From NCBI GenBank assembly GCA_963777515.1, contig CAVZQU010000008.1:186001-250000 (forward strand): DNA of 64,000 bases, in the 5' to 3' direction. The stretch comes from CAVSWT01 sp963777515 (GTDB lineage Bacteria; Bacteroidota; Ignavibacteria; Ignavibacteriales; Ignavibacteriaceae). Each line of letters starts with the position of its first letter. Position 1 is the stretch's first letter. Under the pieces are notes generated by a model. That model was not told where the DNA came from, searched no databases, and saw only the letters and a program-made list of their open reading frames with translations. Positions 55,953 to 64,000 of the stretch are shown here, in pieces. A program made the translations under genes and the position numbers.

Positions 55953-56128
55953 TATAATAGTTCTCCTATTAAAAATATTATCTATAAAAATACTACTTAA
56001 ATATTTATAAAAAACCTTAAAGAGCCAAGTTAAATTTTCATGTTTAAATTGTTTTAAAATCTGCGTACGAAAACTTAATTTAGAGTATAATAACTGTCAA
56101 TACTATTTAAAATATTTATGAGACAAAA

Positions 56129-56614
56129 ATGATTTTAGCAACACTTTGTTATGTAATTGACAAAAAAAAGCAGCAAACATTAATGCTTCACCGGGTTAAG
56201 AAAAAAAACGATTTCCACGAAGGAAAGTGGAACGGGTTGGGAGGAAAATTCGATAAAGGAGAATGCCCTGAAGACTGCGTTGTTAGGGAAATTAAGGAAG
56301 AATCTGGTTTAACTATTAAAAAGCCGCAGCTTCATGGTTTTATTACATTCCCTAATTTTGATGGAAAAAATGACTGGCATGTTTTTATCTATACTGTAGA
56401 TGATTTTAAAGGAACATTAATTGACTCCAATGAAGGAAATTTAGAATGGATTCCAAATGAAAAATTATTAAATTTAAATTTATGGGATGGAGATAGAATA
56501 TTTCTTGAATGGATTTTTAATAAAGAACCATCCTCTAAATCAACAAAGTTTTTTAGTGCAAAGTTCAACTATGACAAAGGGAAATTTAAGAGCTATTCGG
56601 TTAATTTTTATTAA
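56129..56614 (+). CDS. MutT-type Nudix hydrolase (8-oxo-dGTP diphosphatase-like)
   Basis: 161 residues with a complete Nudix box at about 39-61: GGKFDKGECPEDCVVREIKE then ESGL, including all Glu ligands. The lead LATLCYVIDKKKQQTLMLHR and GFITFPNFDGKNDWHVFIYT match the 8-oxo-dGTP diphosphatase/YtkD-like group. It cleaves oxidised nucleoside triphosphates or related diphosphates. Some in this group instead act on dihydroneopterin-type or other substrates. Own promoter region upstream; single gene. Confidence 0.88.
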   Translation: MILATLCYVIDKKKQQTLMLHRVKKKNDFHEGKWNGLGGKFDKGECPEDCVVREIKEESGLTIKKPQLHGFITFPNFDGKNDWHVFIYTVDDFKGTLIDSNEGNLEWIPNEKLLNLNLWDGDRIFLEWIFNKEPSSKSTKFFSAKFNYDKGKFKSYSVNFY

Positions 56615-56680
56615 ACTTCATCGATAATAAGTTATTCAATAAATTCTATTAATTTTATTATAAATAATACAGGGCTGGAC

Positions 56681-57454
56681 ATGATTCAAACTGAAAAATA
56701 TAATTTAAAAGATGCCCAACTTTTAAAACTATTTGAAATTCCAATAATAAAGTATGAATGGCCGGATGGCATTGACCTCGCCGACAGATTAAAAGATTTG
56801 GTGTATAAAAAGATGGAGTCAACAAAAGGAATTGTGGTTTCGAATGTAGGCGGATGGCATTCAGAAAAAGGGATTGAAAATACATGGAATGATGACTGCG
56901 TAAAAGAGCTAATGCATAAAATTCATCTTGCAAAGGATGAAGCAATTAAAAGGACAGTAAAAAATCCTACTGAAGAACATTTTAATAATTGGAACAGCGA
57001 AACATGGGCAAATGTAAATTGGAAAAATTCATTTAACGCTTCTCATGCACATATGGTAAAGGACACAGTATGGTCAGGAATATTTTATGTTGAAACCGGA
57101 GATGCTGATTCTAATTCATCTTATGGCGGAAGAACCATTTTCGAAAACCGCAGTATGGTTCCCAAAGAAATTATAAATAACAACAATCCTTTTGAAAATG
57201 AGTTTGCCGTTGTTCCTAAAAAAGGCTTAATGGTTTTATTTCCTTCTTCTTTACACCACTATGTTGAAAAATATACGGGAGACAAAAAAAGAATTACCAT
57301 TGCTTTTAATTTAAAACATACAGGATTTGTAATCCCAGATTATTCCACGATTGACGATCATAAAAAAGAAATCTCCTGGATGTGGAAAAATTTTAGGGGA
57401 ATAATGTATTTGCAAAACAAGATCGTAAGAGGAGTAAAAAAAATTATAAAATAA
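56681..57454 (+). CDS. TIGR02466-type putative 2OG-Fe(II) oxygenase
   Basis: 257 residues. NASHAHMVKDTVWSGIFYVE supplies the iron His region of the double-stranded beta-helix. FENRSMV, then KKGLMVLFPSSLHHYVEK, and RITIAFNLKHTGF supply the distal His and the 2-oxoglutarate-binding Arg. The pattern is that of the TIGR02466 family. It would use Fe(II), O2 and 2-oxoglutarate; the substrate is unknown. No signal peptide. Convergent with the quinone oxidoreductase gene, with a shared terminator at 57457-57494. Confidence 0.83.
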   Translation: MIQTEKYNLKDAQLLKLFEIPIIKYEWPDGIDLADRLKDLVYKKMESTKGIVVSNVGGWHSEKGIENTWNDDCVKELMHKIHLAKDEAIKRTVKNPTEEHFNNWNSETWANVNWKNSFNASHAHMVKDTVWSGIFYVETGDADSNSSYGGRTIFENRSMVPKEIINNNNPFENEFAVVPKKGLMVLFPSSLHHYVEKYTGDKKRITIAFNLKHTGFVIPDYSTIDDHKKEISWMWKNFRGIMYLQNKIVRGVKKIIK

Positions 57455-57456
57455 GC

Positions 57457-57494
57457 AATAGGTTTTAACTATAACGAATCTTAACCTATTTTTA
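57457..57494. terminator. Terminator stem between convergent genes
   Basis: AATAGGTT (57457-57464) and AACCTATT (57483-57490) pair with an 18-nt loop, followed by TTTTAAAAC on the plus strand. It overlaps the stop codon of the minus-strand oxidoreductase and fits termination of the oxygenase gene. Confidence 0.5.
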
Positions 57495-58461
57495 AAACTA
57501 TTTTACCTGCGTTTTTATTTGCCTCCATATATTGGTGCGCTATGGCAACTTCTTTCCAGTTAAATATTTTGTCAATTACAGGCCTTAATTTTCCGCTTTC
57601 AAATTTTTCATATGCAAAATTTATAAACTCTTTATTAAGATTAATTTGATATTCAAGACTTCTCGCCCGTAATGTTGAACCAATAATTGAAAGACGTTTT
57701 GTTAATATTTGTCTTAAATCAAAATCATCAATTTTTCCACCGCCAAGAGATGCAAGAATTATTAATCTTCCATCTACAGCAAGAGATTTAATATTATCTT
57801 TAAAATATGGTGCAGAGATAAAATCAATTATAACATCTACCCCATTATTGTTTGTTAAATTAGAAACTTTCTCATAAAAGTTTTCACTCTTATAGTCTAT
57901 TGCTTCATCAGCTCCAAGCTCAAAACAAATCTTGTGTTTTTCTTTTGACGCAGTAACAAAAACTTCCGCTCCGATTTCTTTTGCTATTTGAATCGCGGCA
58001 GTTCCAACTCCGCTTGCCCCGGCATGGATTAAAACCCTCTCTCCTTTTTTTAATTTCGCTATAGAAATTAAAGATTGATATGCTGTTAAAAATACTTCCG
58101 GAATTGCAGCTGCCTGCTCAAAAGATAAGTTTCCTGGAATTTTATTTGCCATCGATCCATTTATAACACAAAACTCAGCGTAACCTCCGCCGGGAACTAA
58201 ACCAAAAACTTTATCTCCAATTTTATGTTTTGTCACATCAGCGCCAACTTCGGAAACAGTTCCGGAAATTTCTAATCCCAACGTTTTACTCGCACCTTTT
58301 GGCGGCGGATATTTTCCTTGCCGTTGAAGAATGTCCGCTCTATTTAATGCCGTTGCTTCAACTTTAACTAGCAGCTCATTTTTCTTAGGAATTGGCTCTT
58401 CTGTTTTTCCCAATTTTAATTGTTCTGCTCCTCCGGGAGATTGGACTATAATTGCTTTCAT
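57481..58461 (-). CDS. NADPH:quinone oxidoreductase (PIG3/QOR-type MDR)
   Basis: 326 residues of the zinc-less medium-chain dehydrogenase group. TLGLEISGTVSEVG, LIHAGASGVGTAAIQIAKEI (NADPH site) and LTKRLSIIGSTLRARSLEYQ are the signature of the PIG3/TIGR02824 QOR group. It reduces quinones or alkenals with NADPH, probably for redox protection. It starts at ATG 58461. A perfect hairpin repeat lies in its leader (58480-58498), 19 bp before the start codon, where it could affect translation. Confidence 0.9.
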   Translation of the reverse strand: MKAIIVQSPGGAEQLKLGKTEEPIPKKNELLVKVEATALNRADILQRQGKYPPPKGASKTLGLEISGTVSEVGADVTKHKIGDKVFGLVPGGGYAEFCVINGSMANKIPGNLSFEQAAAIPEVFLTAYQSLISIAKLKKGERVLIHAGASGVGTAAIQIAKEIGAEVFVTASKEKHKICFELGADEAIDYKSENFYEKVSNLTNNNGVDVIIDFISAPYFKDNIKSLAVDGRLIILASLGGGKIDDFDLRQILTKRLSIIGSTLRARSLEYQINLNKEFINFAYEKFESGKLRPVIDKIFNWKEVAIAHQYMEANKNAGKIVLKIG

Positions 58462-58479
58462 TGTATTAATTCAAATATC

Positions 58480-58498
58480 TCCGAAGGAGTCCTTCGGA
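58480..58498. repeat. REP-like hairpin in the oxidoreductase leader
   Basis: TCCGAAGG-AGT-CCTTCGGA is a perfect 8-bp stem 19 bp upstream of the minus-strand start codon. The core matches the CCGAAGG-type palindromes seen at 585-747, so it is a dispersed repeat that may also lower translation or shield the mRNA end. Confidence 0.5.
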
Positions 58499-58534
58499 CA
58501 AAAGTTAAAATTTAAAAACTCTTTTTTTTACAAT

Positions 58535-59302
58535 CTATATTGAAGATAAAAAATTATGAATGGCCTCAGCCACAAATTCGGGATTTTCGACTGGGGACAT
58601 ATGCCCTACGTTCGGAACAACAACAAAATTAGAATCACTAACTTTGTCGGCATATTTTTTCATTTGTTCCGGCGGAGTGAAATTATCTTTTTCTCCGCAC
58701 ACAAATAATGACGGTATTTTTATTTTTTCTAAAAAATGCGATGAGTCTGTTCTTCCAGCCATTGCCAGCAAACAGCCTTTCACTCCAACCGGAGAAAAAG
58801 TTTTTGATCTTTCAAGAATGGATGAATATTTCTCTCCAAGTTTTTTTATAGATTCTTCAGCAAAACATGTTGGAACAAAATCTTCAACAAACTTTTGAAC
58901 TCCCAATGTATTTATCTTCTTTATTCCTTCGGCTCTTCTGATTTTTGTTTTGTTATCATCAGCCTCAGGCTTGGTATCACAAAATATAACCGAACTGAAT
59001 TTGTCCTGCATTCTTTCTATTGCTCTAAATGAGATATATCCTCCCATCGATATACCGCAAAGCACCGGTTTTATCAATTTCAATTCTTCAATTAACTCTT
59101 CAATATCATCAACAAATGATTCAATAGTGTATTGTCCGTCACCCGCTGGAGTTTGACCCAACCCGCGTAAATCGTAAGAAATACAAAAATAATTATTTTT
59201 TAAAGTTGAGAATAAATCTTCCCATAAAAAATGATCATAAGGAAAGCCATGCACAAAAATTATTGTGCGATAGTTTTTGTTTCCGGCTTGATAAATTGTC
59301 AT
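58535..59302 (-). CDS. Alpha/beta-hydrolase
   Basis: 255 residues. The nucleophile elbow GISMGG carries Ser in CGISMGGYISFRAIER; the oxyanion loop is IFVHGFPYDHFLWEDLF; the acid (CGEKDNFTPPEQM) and the His (VPNVGHMSPVENPEFVAEAI) complete the triad. The layout is that of the carboxylic-ester/haloperoxidase-like hydrolases, near 3-oxoadipate enol-lactonase in form. The true substrate is unknown. It starts at ATG 59302, with its own short leader, divergent from the DUF3078 gene. Confidence 0.87.
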   Translation of the reverse strand: MTIYQAGNKNYRTIIFVHGFPYDHFLWEDLFSTLKNNYFCISYDLRGLGQTPAGDGQYTIESFVDDIEELIEELKLIKPVLCGISMGGYISFRAIERMQDKFSSVIFCDTKPEADDNKTKIRRAEGIKKINTLGVQKFVEDFVPTCFAEESIKKLGEKYSSILERSKTFSPVGVKGCLLAMAGRTDSSHFLEKIKIPSLFVCGEKDNFTPPEQMKKYADKVSDSNFVVVPNVGHMSPVENPEFVAEAIHNFLSSI

Positions 59303-59374
59303 CTTATTTTTATCGGTTGTTTTTAAAAAATCAAATTTTATTTCATACTAACAGTCAAAATAAGGATAGATAAA

Positions 59375-60236
59375 ATGAAAATAAAATCCGTCTCAGTGAT
59401 TATAATTATTTTTTTTTGCGACACAAACATTTGCTAACAAAGCAATAAAAGTTGATTCAACCAAATATTATGTCTGGATTCCAAATGCAATCGGTGGGTT
59501 GAATATTAGTCAAGTTGCATTAAGTAACTGGGCAAAAGGCGGGGATAATTCTATTGCCTGGACTTTGATGGGAAACTTAGGCCTTTCTTATATTAACGAT
59601 AATTGGACCTTTCATAATAACCTTAAATTTGCTTTCGGCAGAACAAAATTAGGCGGGCAGGATTTTAAAACGAATGATAATGAGTTATATTTAGAAAGCG
59701 TTCTTTCCTTACACCTTGGCTGGGCAGTTGATCCTTTTTTCAGCAACACAATTAATACCGCAATTACAAAAGGGTTTAACTTTAAGAAAGATCCTCCGGA
59801 AGAAATTGCAAACTTTTTCGATCCTGGTTATGTTACACAAAGTCTCGGTTTTACTTATGACAAGCTTCATGGATTTAAAACCCGTTTAGGGTTTGCTGTA
59901 CAGGAAACATTTACAAATAAATACAGGCAATATTCCGACAACCTAACGACACCAGATAAACAAGAGGCTTTTAAAATTGAAACTGGAATTGAGTCCGTCA
60001 CTTCAGGAGAATTTCACTCTGACAAAAATATTATTTTTAAAAGCAGCTTAAGGCTATTTACCCGTTATGAGCACCTAGATGTATGGGATCTTCGATGGGA
60101 TAGTGCGTTCATTTCTAAAATAAATGATTATATTAATGTTAATTTTAGAGTGCTGGTTATTTACGAAAAAAAACAGTCCTTAAAAACACAACTTAGAGAA
60201 GGTTTGCAATTAGGTTTTACTTATACTTTTCTTTAA
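59375..60236 (+). CDS. DUF3078 family secreted protein, frameshift in the signal peptide
   Basis: About 287 residues. From ATG 59375 the frame reads MKIKSVSVIIIIFF; one extra T in the T-run 59409-59417 must be removed to continue ATQTFANKAIKVDSTKYYVW, the signal-peptide end and mature start. The body has the DUF3078 pattern (NISQVALSNWAKGGDNSIAW, LGLSYINDNWTFHNNLKFAF, LREGLQLGFTYTFL). DUF3078 proteins are predicted outer-membrane barrel-like proteins of Bacteroidota of unknown role. The later start at 59499 lacks any export signal, so it is rejected. Confidence 0.83.
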
Positions 60237-60326
60237 TTATAATTTAATTCGTGACTTAGCATTAAAATAATTTTAAATTTATTTTTATATTAGAATAAAA
60301 TTCTACTAATTCAAATTAAGATAATT

Positions 60327-61793
60327 ATGAAAATTGCATTTGTTTCTTCCGAAGTTTTTCCGTTTTCAAAAACTGGCGGGCTTGCAGATGTTGCCGGGGC
60401 GCTTCCTAAAGCGCTTGAAAAGCTGGGACATGAAGTAAAAGTCTTTACCCCAAAGTACAATATAATTGATGAAAATAAATTCGGATTAAAATACAACTGG
60501 GCTATCGGAGGAATGCCGATAAGAATAAATGGCCATATTCGTGATGTTCATGTTCATCAATGTATGCTGCTGGATTCAAATGTCGAAGTAAATTTTATTG
60601 ACTGCCCCCATTATTTCAGCAGAGGAAAAATTTATTCAGATAGTTTTGACGAAGATGAACGCTTTATACTTTTTATGAAAGGCGTTATTGAATCATTACA
60701 GAGAATGCAATGGTCCCCGGATATAATTCATTGTAATGATTGGCAGACGGGATTGATTCCTCTGTTCATAAAAGACAATTACAGCTGGGATAAAATGTTC
60801 GACCACACCGCAACGGTTTATACAATTCATAATATCGGCTACCAGGGAAGATTTTCAAAAGTGGCGTTATTAAATGCAGAAATAAAAGGAAATCTATTTT
60901 ACCCGGATGGTCCGGTTGAATATGAAGACAACGTTTCATTTATGAAAGCAGGAATAGTTTTTACAGATGTAATAAATACAGTAAGCAAAACCTATGCTTA
61001 CGAAATATTAACCGACGAATATGGTTCCGGAATGCAGGACACACTTAAATCAAGAAAAGAAGATTTATACGGAATTGTAAACGGCGTTGATTATGAAACC
61101 TGGAATCCGGACAGTGATAAATTTCTTCCATTTAGATATTCAAATAAATATTTAGGTGGTAAACTAAAAAACAAAATTTTTCTTCTTGAGCACATGGGTT
61201 TGGAATTTAAAGAAGATGTTCCACTAATTGCCATGATCTCAAGAATGGCTATTCAAAAGGGTTTTGATATTTTTGAGCAAGCAACGGATTCGCTTATGAA
61301 GCTTAATGCTCAATGGGTTGTATTAGGCAGCGGCGAAGAAAAATTTGAAAATCATTTTAGATTACTTGCCGAGAAATATCCGGATAAAGTTTCAATTTAT
61401 CTTGGTTTTAATAATGAACTGTCTCATTTAATCGAAGCCGGGGCAGATTTATTTCTTATGCCTTCACACTATGAACCATGCGGATTGAATCAAATATACA
61501 GCTTAAAGTATGGAACTGTTCCTATAGTCAGAAAAACCGGCGGGCTTGCAGACACTGTGATGGATTGGGATGAAATGAGCTACTATGGATATGATACGGG
61601 GACAGGTTTCTCATTTAATGATTATACAGGATATGCGCTGGCTGTTACTGTTGAAAGAGCTATAAAATATTTTAATCAAAAAGAAGTTTGGACAAAAATT
61701 CAAAAAAATGGAATGAAACAGGATTTTTCATGGGAACATTCAGCAAAAGAATATGTTTCGCTTTATGAAAAGGCAATTGAAAAAAGAAAATGA
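60327..61793 (+). CDS. glgA: Glycogen synthase (GT5)
   Basis: 488 residues, typical length. The N-terminal KTGGLADVAGALPKALEKLG is the ADP-glucose binding loop; HCNDWQTGLIPLFIKDNYSW and YTIHNIGYQGRFS are GT5 motifs; the C-terminal LFLMPSHYEPCGLNQIYSLK and KTGGLADTVMDWDEM carry the catalytic Glu and the second glycine loop. It extends alpha-1,4-glucan from ADP-glucose, so the cell stores glycogen. It begins a run of three plus-strand genes; an orphan PD-(D/E)XK-like protein follows 55 bp later. Confidence 0.95.
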   Translation: MKIAFVSSEVFPFSKTGGLADVAGALPKALEKLGHEVKVFTPKYNIIDENKFGLKYNWAIGGMPIRINGHIRDVHVHQCMLLDSNVEVNFIDCPHYFSRGKIYSDSFDEDERFILFMKGVIESLQRMQWSPDIIHCNDWQTGLIPLFIKDNYSWDKMFDHTATVYTIHNIGYQGRFSKVALLNAEIKGNLFYPDGPVEYEDNVSFMKAGIVFTDVINTVSKTYAYEILTDEYGSGMQDTLKSRKEDLYGIVNGVDYETWNPDSDKFLPFRYSNKYLGGKLKNKIFLLEHMGLEFKEDVPLIAMISRMAIQKGFDIFEQATDSLMKLNAQWVVLGSGEEKFENHFRLLAEKYPDKVSIYLGFNNELSHLIEAGADLFLMPSHYEPCGLNQIYSLKYGTVPIVRKTGGLADTVMDWDEMSYYGYDTGTGFSFNDYTGYALAVTVERAIKYFNQKEVWTKIQKNGMKQDFSWEHSAKEYVSLYEKAIEKRK

Positions 61794-61848
61794 TTATTCT
61801 CAAATTAGCTTTCATTACTTCAAAAATAAACCCTAACTGCTAAGCAAT

Positions 61849-62340
61849 ATGCAAGACTTAAATTTTAATCCATTTAAATCTACATCAGACTTCAGAAAAA
61901 ATTATAAACTTCATGATTTAGCTGAAACTGCCGGAAAAAACCTGCTTACACAATGGGGCTTTGATTTTAATGATTTCGGGAAAGACAACCGTTATAAAAA
62001 AGTTTGGGAAAAAGGAAAAGACAAGCCTGACTTAATTATTTCATATAAAAATAAAAAAGCGCTGCTCGACTGGAAAGCAAAACATAAATCAACCTGGCTT
62101 ATAAATGAACGGGCTTATAATTCATATAAGGAGTGGGAAAAGATTTTATTGCTCCCGGTTATAATTTCCTTTTTTGTTTTTAATAAAGATCATGAAATTA
62201 TAGAAATGCGTTTTGCCTGTTTAAGCAGCCATAAACATCAAACCAGCTCTAAAAAGGAATGGGACAAAAATCAGACTATTGAATTTGAAAATGCTTTGCC
62301 CTTATTTTCGAAACCTGCATTAATAAAATATTTAGCATGA
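61849..62340 (+). CDS. Orphan protein with a PD-(D/E)XK-like motif
   Basis: 163 residues, no signal peptide. Residues about 64-83 read KPDLIISYKNKKALLDWKAK: PD, a 12-residue gap, then DWK, the spacing of a PD-(D/E)XK nuclease-fold active site. A following W and a YNSYKEWEKILLLPVIISFF strand-helix fit the core fold. The N-terminus is LNFNPFKSTSDFRKNYKLHD. I do not recognise the family. The motif alone does not prove nuclease activity. It lies 55 bp after glgA and 6 bp before a helical-repeat gene, so it is probably cotranscribed with both. Confidence 0.6.
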   Translation: MQDLNFNPFKSTSDFRKNYKLHDLAETAGKNLLTQWGFDFNDFGKDNRYKKVWEKGKDKPDLIISYKNKKALLDWKAKHKSTWLINERAYNSYKEWEKILLLPVIISFFVFNKDHEIIEMRFACLSSHKHQTSSKKEWDKNQTIEFENALPLFSKPALIKYLA

Positions 62341-62346
62341 TGTTTT

Positions 62347-62886
62347 ATGAGTTCGCTTAAGAAAAAGGATGTTGAAAATATTTTTGTTAATTCCAGCTCC
62401 ACTGACGAGCTCTTCGATGCCTTCCGTGCTGCCATTGAAAATAAAATAAAGGATATACAGCTTTACAAGTCTCTGCTGTGGAACAAAGCCTTATCCCCTG
62501 ATGAAATTTCAATGTATGCTGAAAAAATTTGTAAAGAGCTTCCGGATAGCTGTTTCAAAATTTTTTATGCTGTTGGACAGATTTTAGAATCTATTTCGGT
62601 CTATGGAATTTACCACGAGCGCGCCATGAATTATTTTAAAAAAGCTGCAAAAGCAAATCCCGAATCGCATGAGCCTTATATTGCCATAGCAAAAATGTAT
62701 AACTACGAACTTGATAGCCCAAGGCTTAAAAATGTACTAAAAACTCTTGAACAGGGAATAGAAACGGTTCATCTAAAAAGCAAGGTTTGTTTTGCCGTAT
62801 CAAATATCTATAAAAAGACCGGGGATAAAGAAAACGAAAAGTTATTCCAATCAAAGGGAGAAAAATACCAAAGAGAACTTCACTAA
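62347..62886 (+). CDS. TPR-like helical repeat protein
   Basis: 179 residues, soluble, all-helical. YGIYHERAMNYFKKAAKANP then ESHEPYIAIAKMYNYELDSP, and VCFAVSNIYKKTGDKENEKL, are TPR-type helix pairs. The first ~90 residues (ELFDAFRAAIENKIKDIQLY, LLWNKALSPDEISMYAEKIC) are helical but less clear. Such proteins act as scaffolds. It follows the PD-(D/E)XK-like gene by 6 bp, so the two may form a complex. Function unknown. Confidence 0.72.
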   Translation: MSSLKKKDVENIFVNSSSTDELFDAFRAAIENKIKDIQLYKSLLWNKALSPDEISMYAEKICKELPDSCFKIFYAVGQILESISVYGIYHERAMNYFKKAAKANPESHEPYIAIAKMYNYELDSPRLKNVLKTLEQGIETVHLKSKVCFAVSNIYKKTGDKENEKLFQSKGEKYQRELH

Positions 62887-63001
62887 CTCGTCAAAAAGAT
62901 TTATAAATTATCGAAGTTACACAAAACAGTCATTCTGAACAATTTGACATATTTCGCTTTGCTCAATATGGCCAAAACATTCATTTCGTAACTTCAGTTA
63001 A

Positions 63002-64000
63002 TTAGTAATAATAACCAATCGAAAAATAAAAGAGAGTATTGCCAAAGCTTAACGGATTGCCTGGCAAATTTTTTGTGAAGAGAAAACTTTTTCCAACAGA
63101 AAATTCAGCCGGCCCAACCGGTGTATCAAAAGCCAAGGATACTCCAATGCCATGCCTTAAATCTTTTAATTTAATCTGTTCCTGTTCCGGCCAGGCTTTT
63201 CCAAGATCATAGCGGGCTTTAAAATATGTATCAAAGAAAATATCGAAAGGCAGCTTGTATCTGTATTCAAGCGAGGCTAATAAAATCTGTCTGCCTCTAA
63301 AATCATCCTGCCTCATTCCAAAAAAAGATTTTTGCCCGCCAATTGAATATTGTTTGGTTAACGGTAGTGTTTTATCTGCAAATCCCAATTCCAGCCTTGG
63401 AGAAAAAGTACTTGCCTTATCGATTGTAATATAATTTCTATAATCAAAACCAAAATTCAAATACCCAACATCCCCACCCAAAATTTGCTGAGCAGTTTCA
63501 TAAAACGCATTAAAATATACTCCCTTTGTTGGAAATGGATATTTATCCTGTGTATCAATAGTTGTGCTTGTTCTTAAAGAGACAATTCTAGTTTTAAACG
63601 GTTCTACAGGGATCATCCCCTGTTTTAACTTTAACTTATCAAATTCATAAGCTCCTTTAATAATTAAATTACCAAACTTACCGACCTGCGCGCCAACAGC
63701 AATTGAGCCCCCATAATAAATCTGTCTGTATTCGCCAATAACCGATCTTGAAAATTCATTGCTTTCTTTTGCCGAATCATCTGCGTAGTTATAAGCATCA
63801 TTAAACTTGTAATATGCATTAAATTTATAAGTTAAATAAGTGTTTAAAATTCTATTGGACTTAAGCTCTAATATATAATCCCTGTTTCTTGCTCCTCCAA
63901 AAAGTATTAAGCCGAGTTCGTTCCCGGAACCAAAAAGATTTTCATTTCTAATATCCAATCCCAATTGTGTTTTTTTCTCATCATCAATTCTAAATCCAAC
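63002..64000 (-). CDS. Omp85/surface-antigen (D15) barrel domain protein, cut by window edge
   Basis: The frame is open from the stop at 63002 through 64000, so the gene continues beyond the window. The visible C-terminal ~333 residues form an Omp85-type barrel: LGLDIRNENLFGSGNELGLI, YPFPTKGVYFNAFYE, QYSIGGQKSFFGMRQDDFRG (the VRGF-like L6 motif region, here FFGMRQ), GIGVSLAFDTPVGPAEFSVG and a terminal FYFSIGYYY strand. It may be BamA/TamA or, more likely by architecture in this lineage, a patatin-like phospholipase with an Omp85 barrel; the N-terminal part needed to decide is outside the window. An outer-membrane location is expected. Confidence 0.8.
   Translation of the reverse strand, partial: VGFRIDDEKKTQLGLDIRNENLFGSGNELGLILFGGARNRDYILELKSNRILNTYLTYKFNAYYKFNDAYNYADDSAKESNEFSRSVIGEYRQIYYGGSIAVGAQVGKFGNLIIKGAYEFDKLKLKQGMIPVEPFKTRIVSLRTSTTIDTQDKYPFPTKGVYFNAFYETAQQILGGDVGYLNFGFDYRNYITIDKASTFSPRLELGFADKTLPLTKQYSIGGQKSFFGMRQDDFRGRQILLASLEYRYKLPFDIFFDTYFKARYDLGKAWPEQEQIKLKDLRHGIGVSLAFDTPVGPAEFSVGKSFLFTKNLPGNPLSFGNTLFYFSIGYYY

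Overview
This window is an AT-rich bacterial chromosome segment, by eye about one third G+C. The most likely source is the Ignavibacteria/Melioribacter branch of the Bacteroidota-Chlorobiota group. Several secreted proteins end in the type IX secretion (T9SS) type A sorting domain in the form typical of that branch (QNYPNPFNPSTTI, then a KKFVLLK-like tail). There is also an ECF sigma/FecR/TonB regulatory locus, a reg_prop hybrid-type sensor kinase, and many signal-peptide beta-barrel proteins. I see no rRNA, tRNA, CRISPR array, transposase or prophage.

Layout. 0-9.5 kb: the end of a larE gene, then an accessory stretch of small secreted or unknown proteins, including a gingipain-family (C25) T9SS protein, a stop-interrupted secreted protein and outer-membrane barrels. 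At 5.47-6.56 kb is a two-gene unit whose ends look like an integron gene cassette. It is followed by a beta-propeller/phosphoesterase lipoprotein. 9.6-24.3 kb: fatty-acid desaturase, GNAT acetyltransferase, SpoIIE-type phosphatase, a dCMP deaminase-transporter pair, a propeller sensor kinase with its LuxR-type regulator, a T9SS carboxypeptidase-regulatory-domain protein, an SPFH/ribbon-helix-helix cluster and a lysozyme-like protein. 25-36.8 kb: a large secreted two-domain peptidoglycan hydrolase, ferrochelatase, a DUF362 protein next to a NapH-like polyferredoxin, and an AcuI-type reductase. 37-42.5 kb: an ECF sigma-FecR operon with two TonB-C-domain proteins, one of them an STN-TonB fusion, convergent with a TonB-dependent receptor. 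42.6-64 kb: ClC channel, GH16 and GH127 glycosidases, a DksA-like/SpoIIE fusion, cobalamin-dependent methionine synthase (metH), hldD, a MutT-type Nudix enzyme, a quinone oxidoreductase, glycogen synthase with an orphan PD-(D/E)XK-like protein, and an Omp85-type barrel running off the right edge.

The genes suggest a heterotrophic, polysaccharide-using, Gram-negative-type organism. It secretes glycosidases, peptidases and peptidoglycan hydrolases by T9SS, takes up substrates through TonB receptors, stores glycogen, and has a respiratory-type iron-sulfur accessory locus.

A caution governs the whole annotation. About twenty reading-frame breaks interrupt otherwise intact, well-conserved genes (metH, the sensor kinase, a GNAT gene, DUF3078 and others). 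Most are one-base indels, many of them in or beside short homopolymers. This pattern fits sequencing or assembly indels far better than real gene decay, so the broken genes are annotated here as single genes with the break positions stated.
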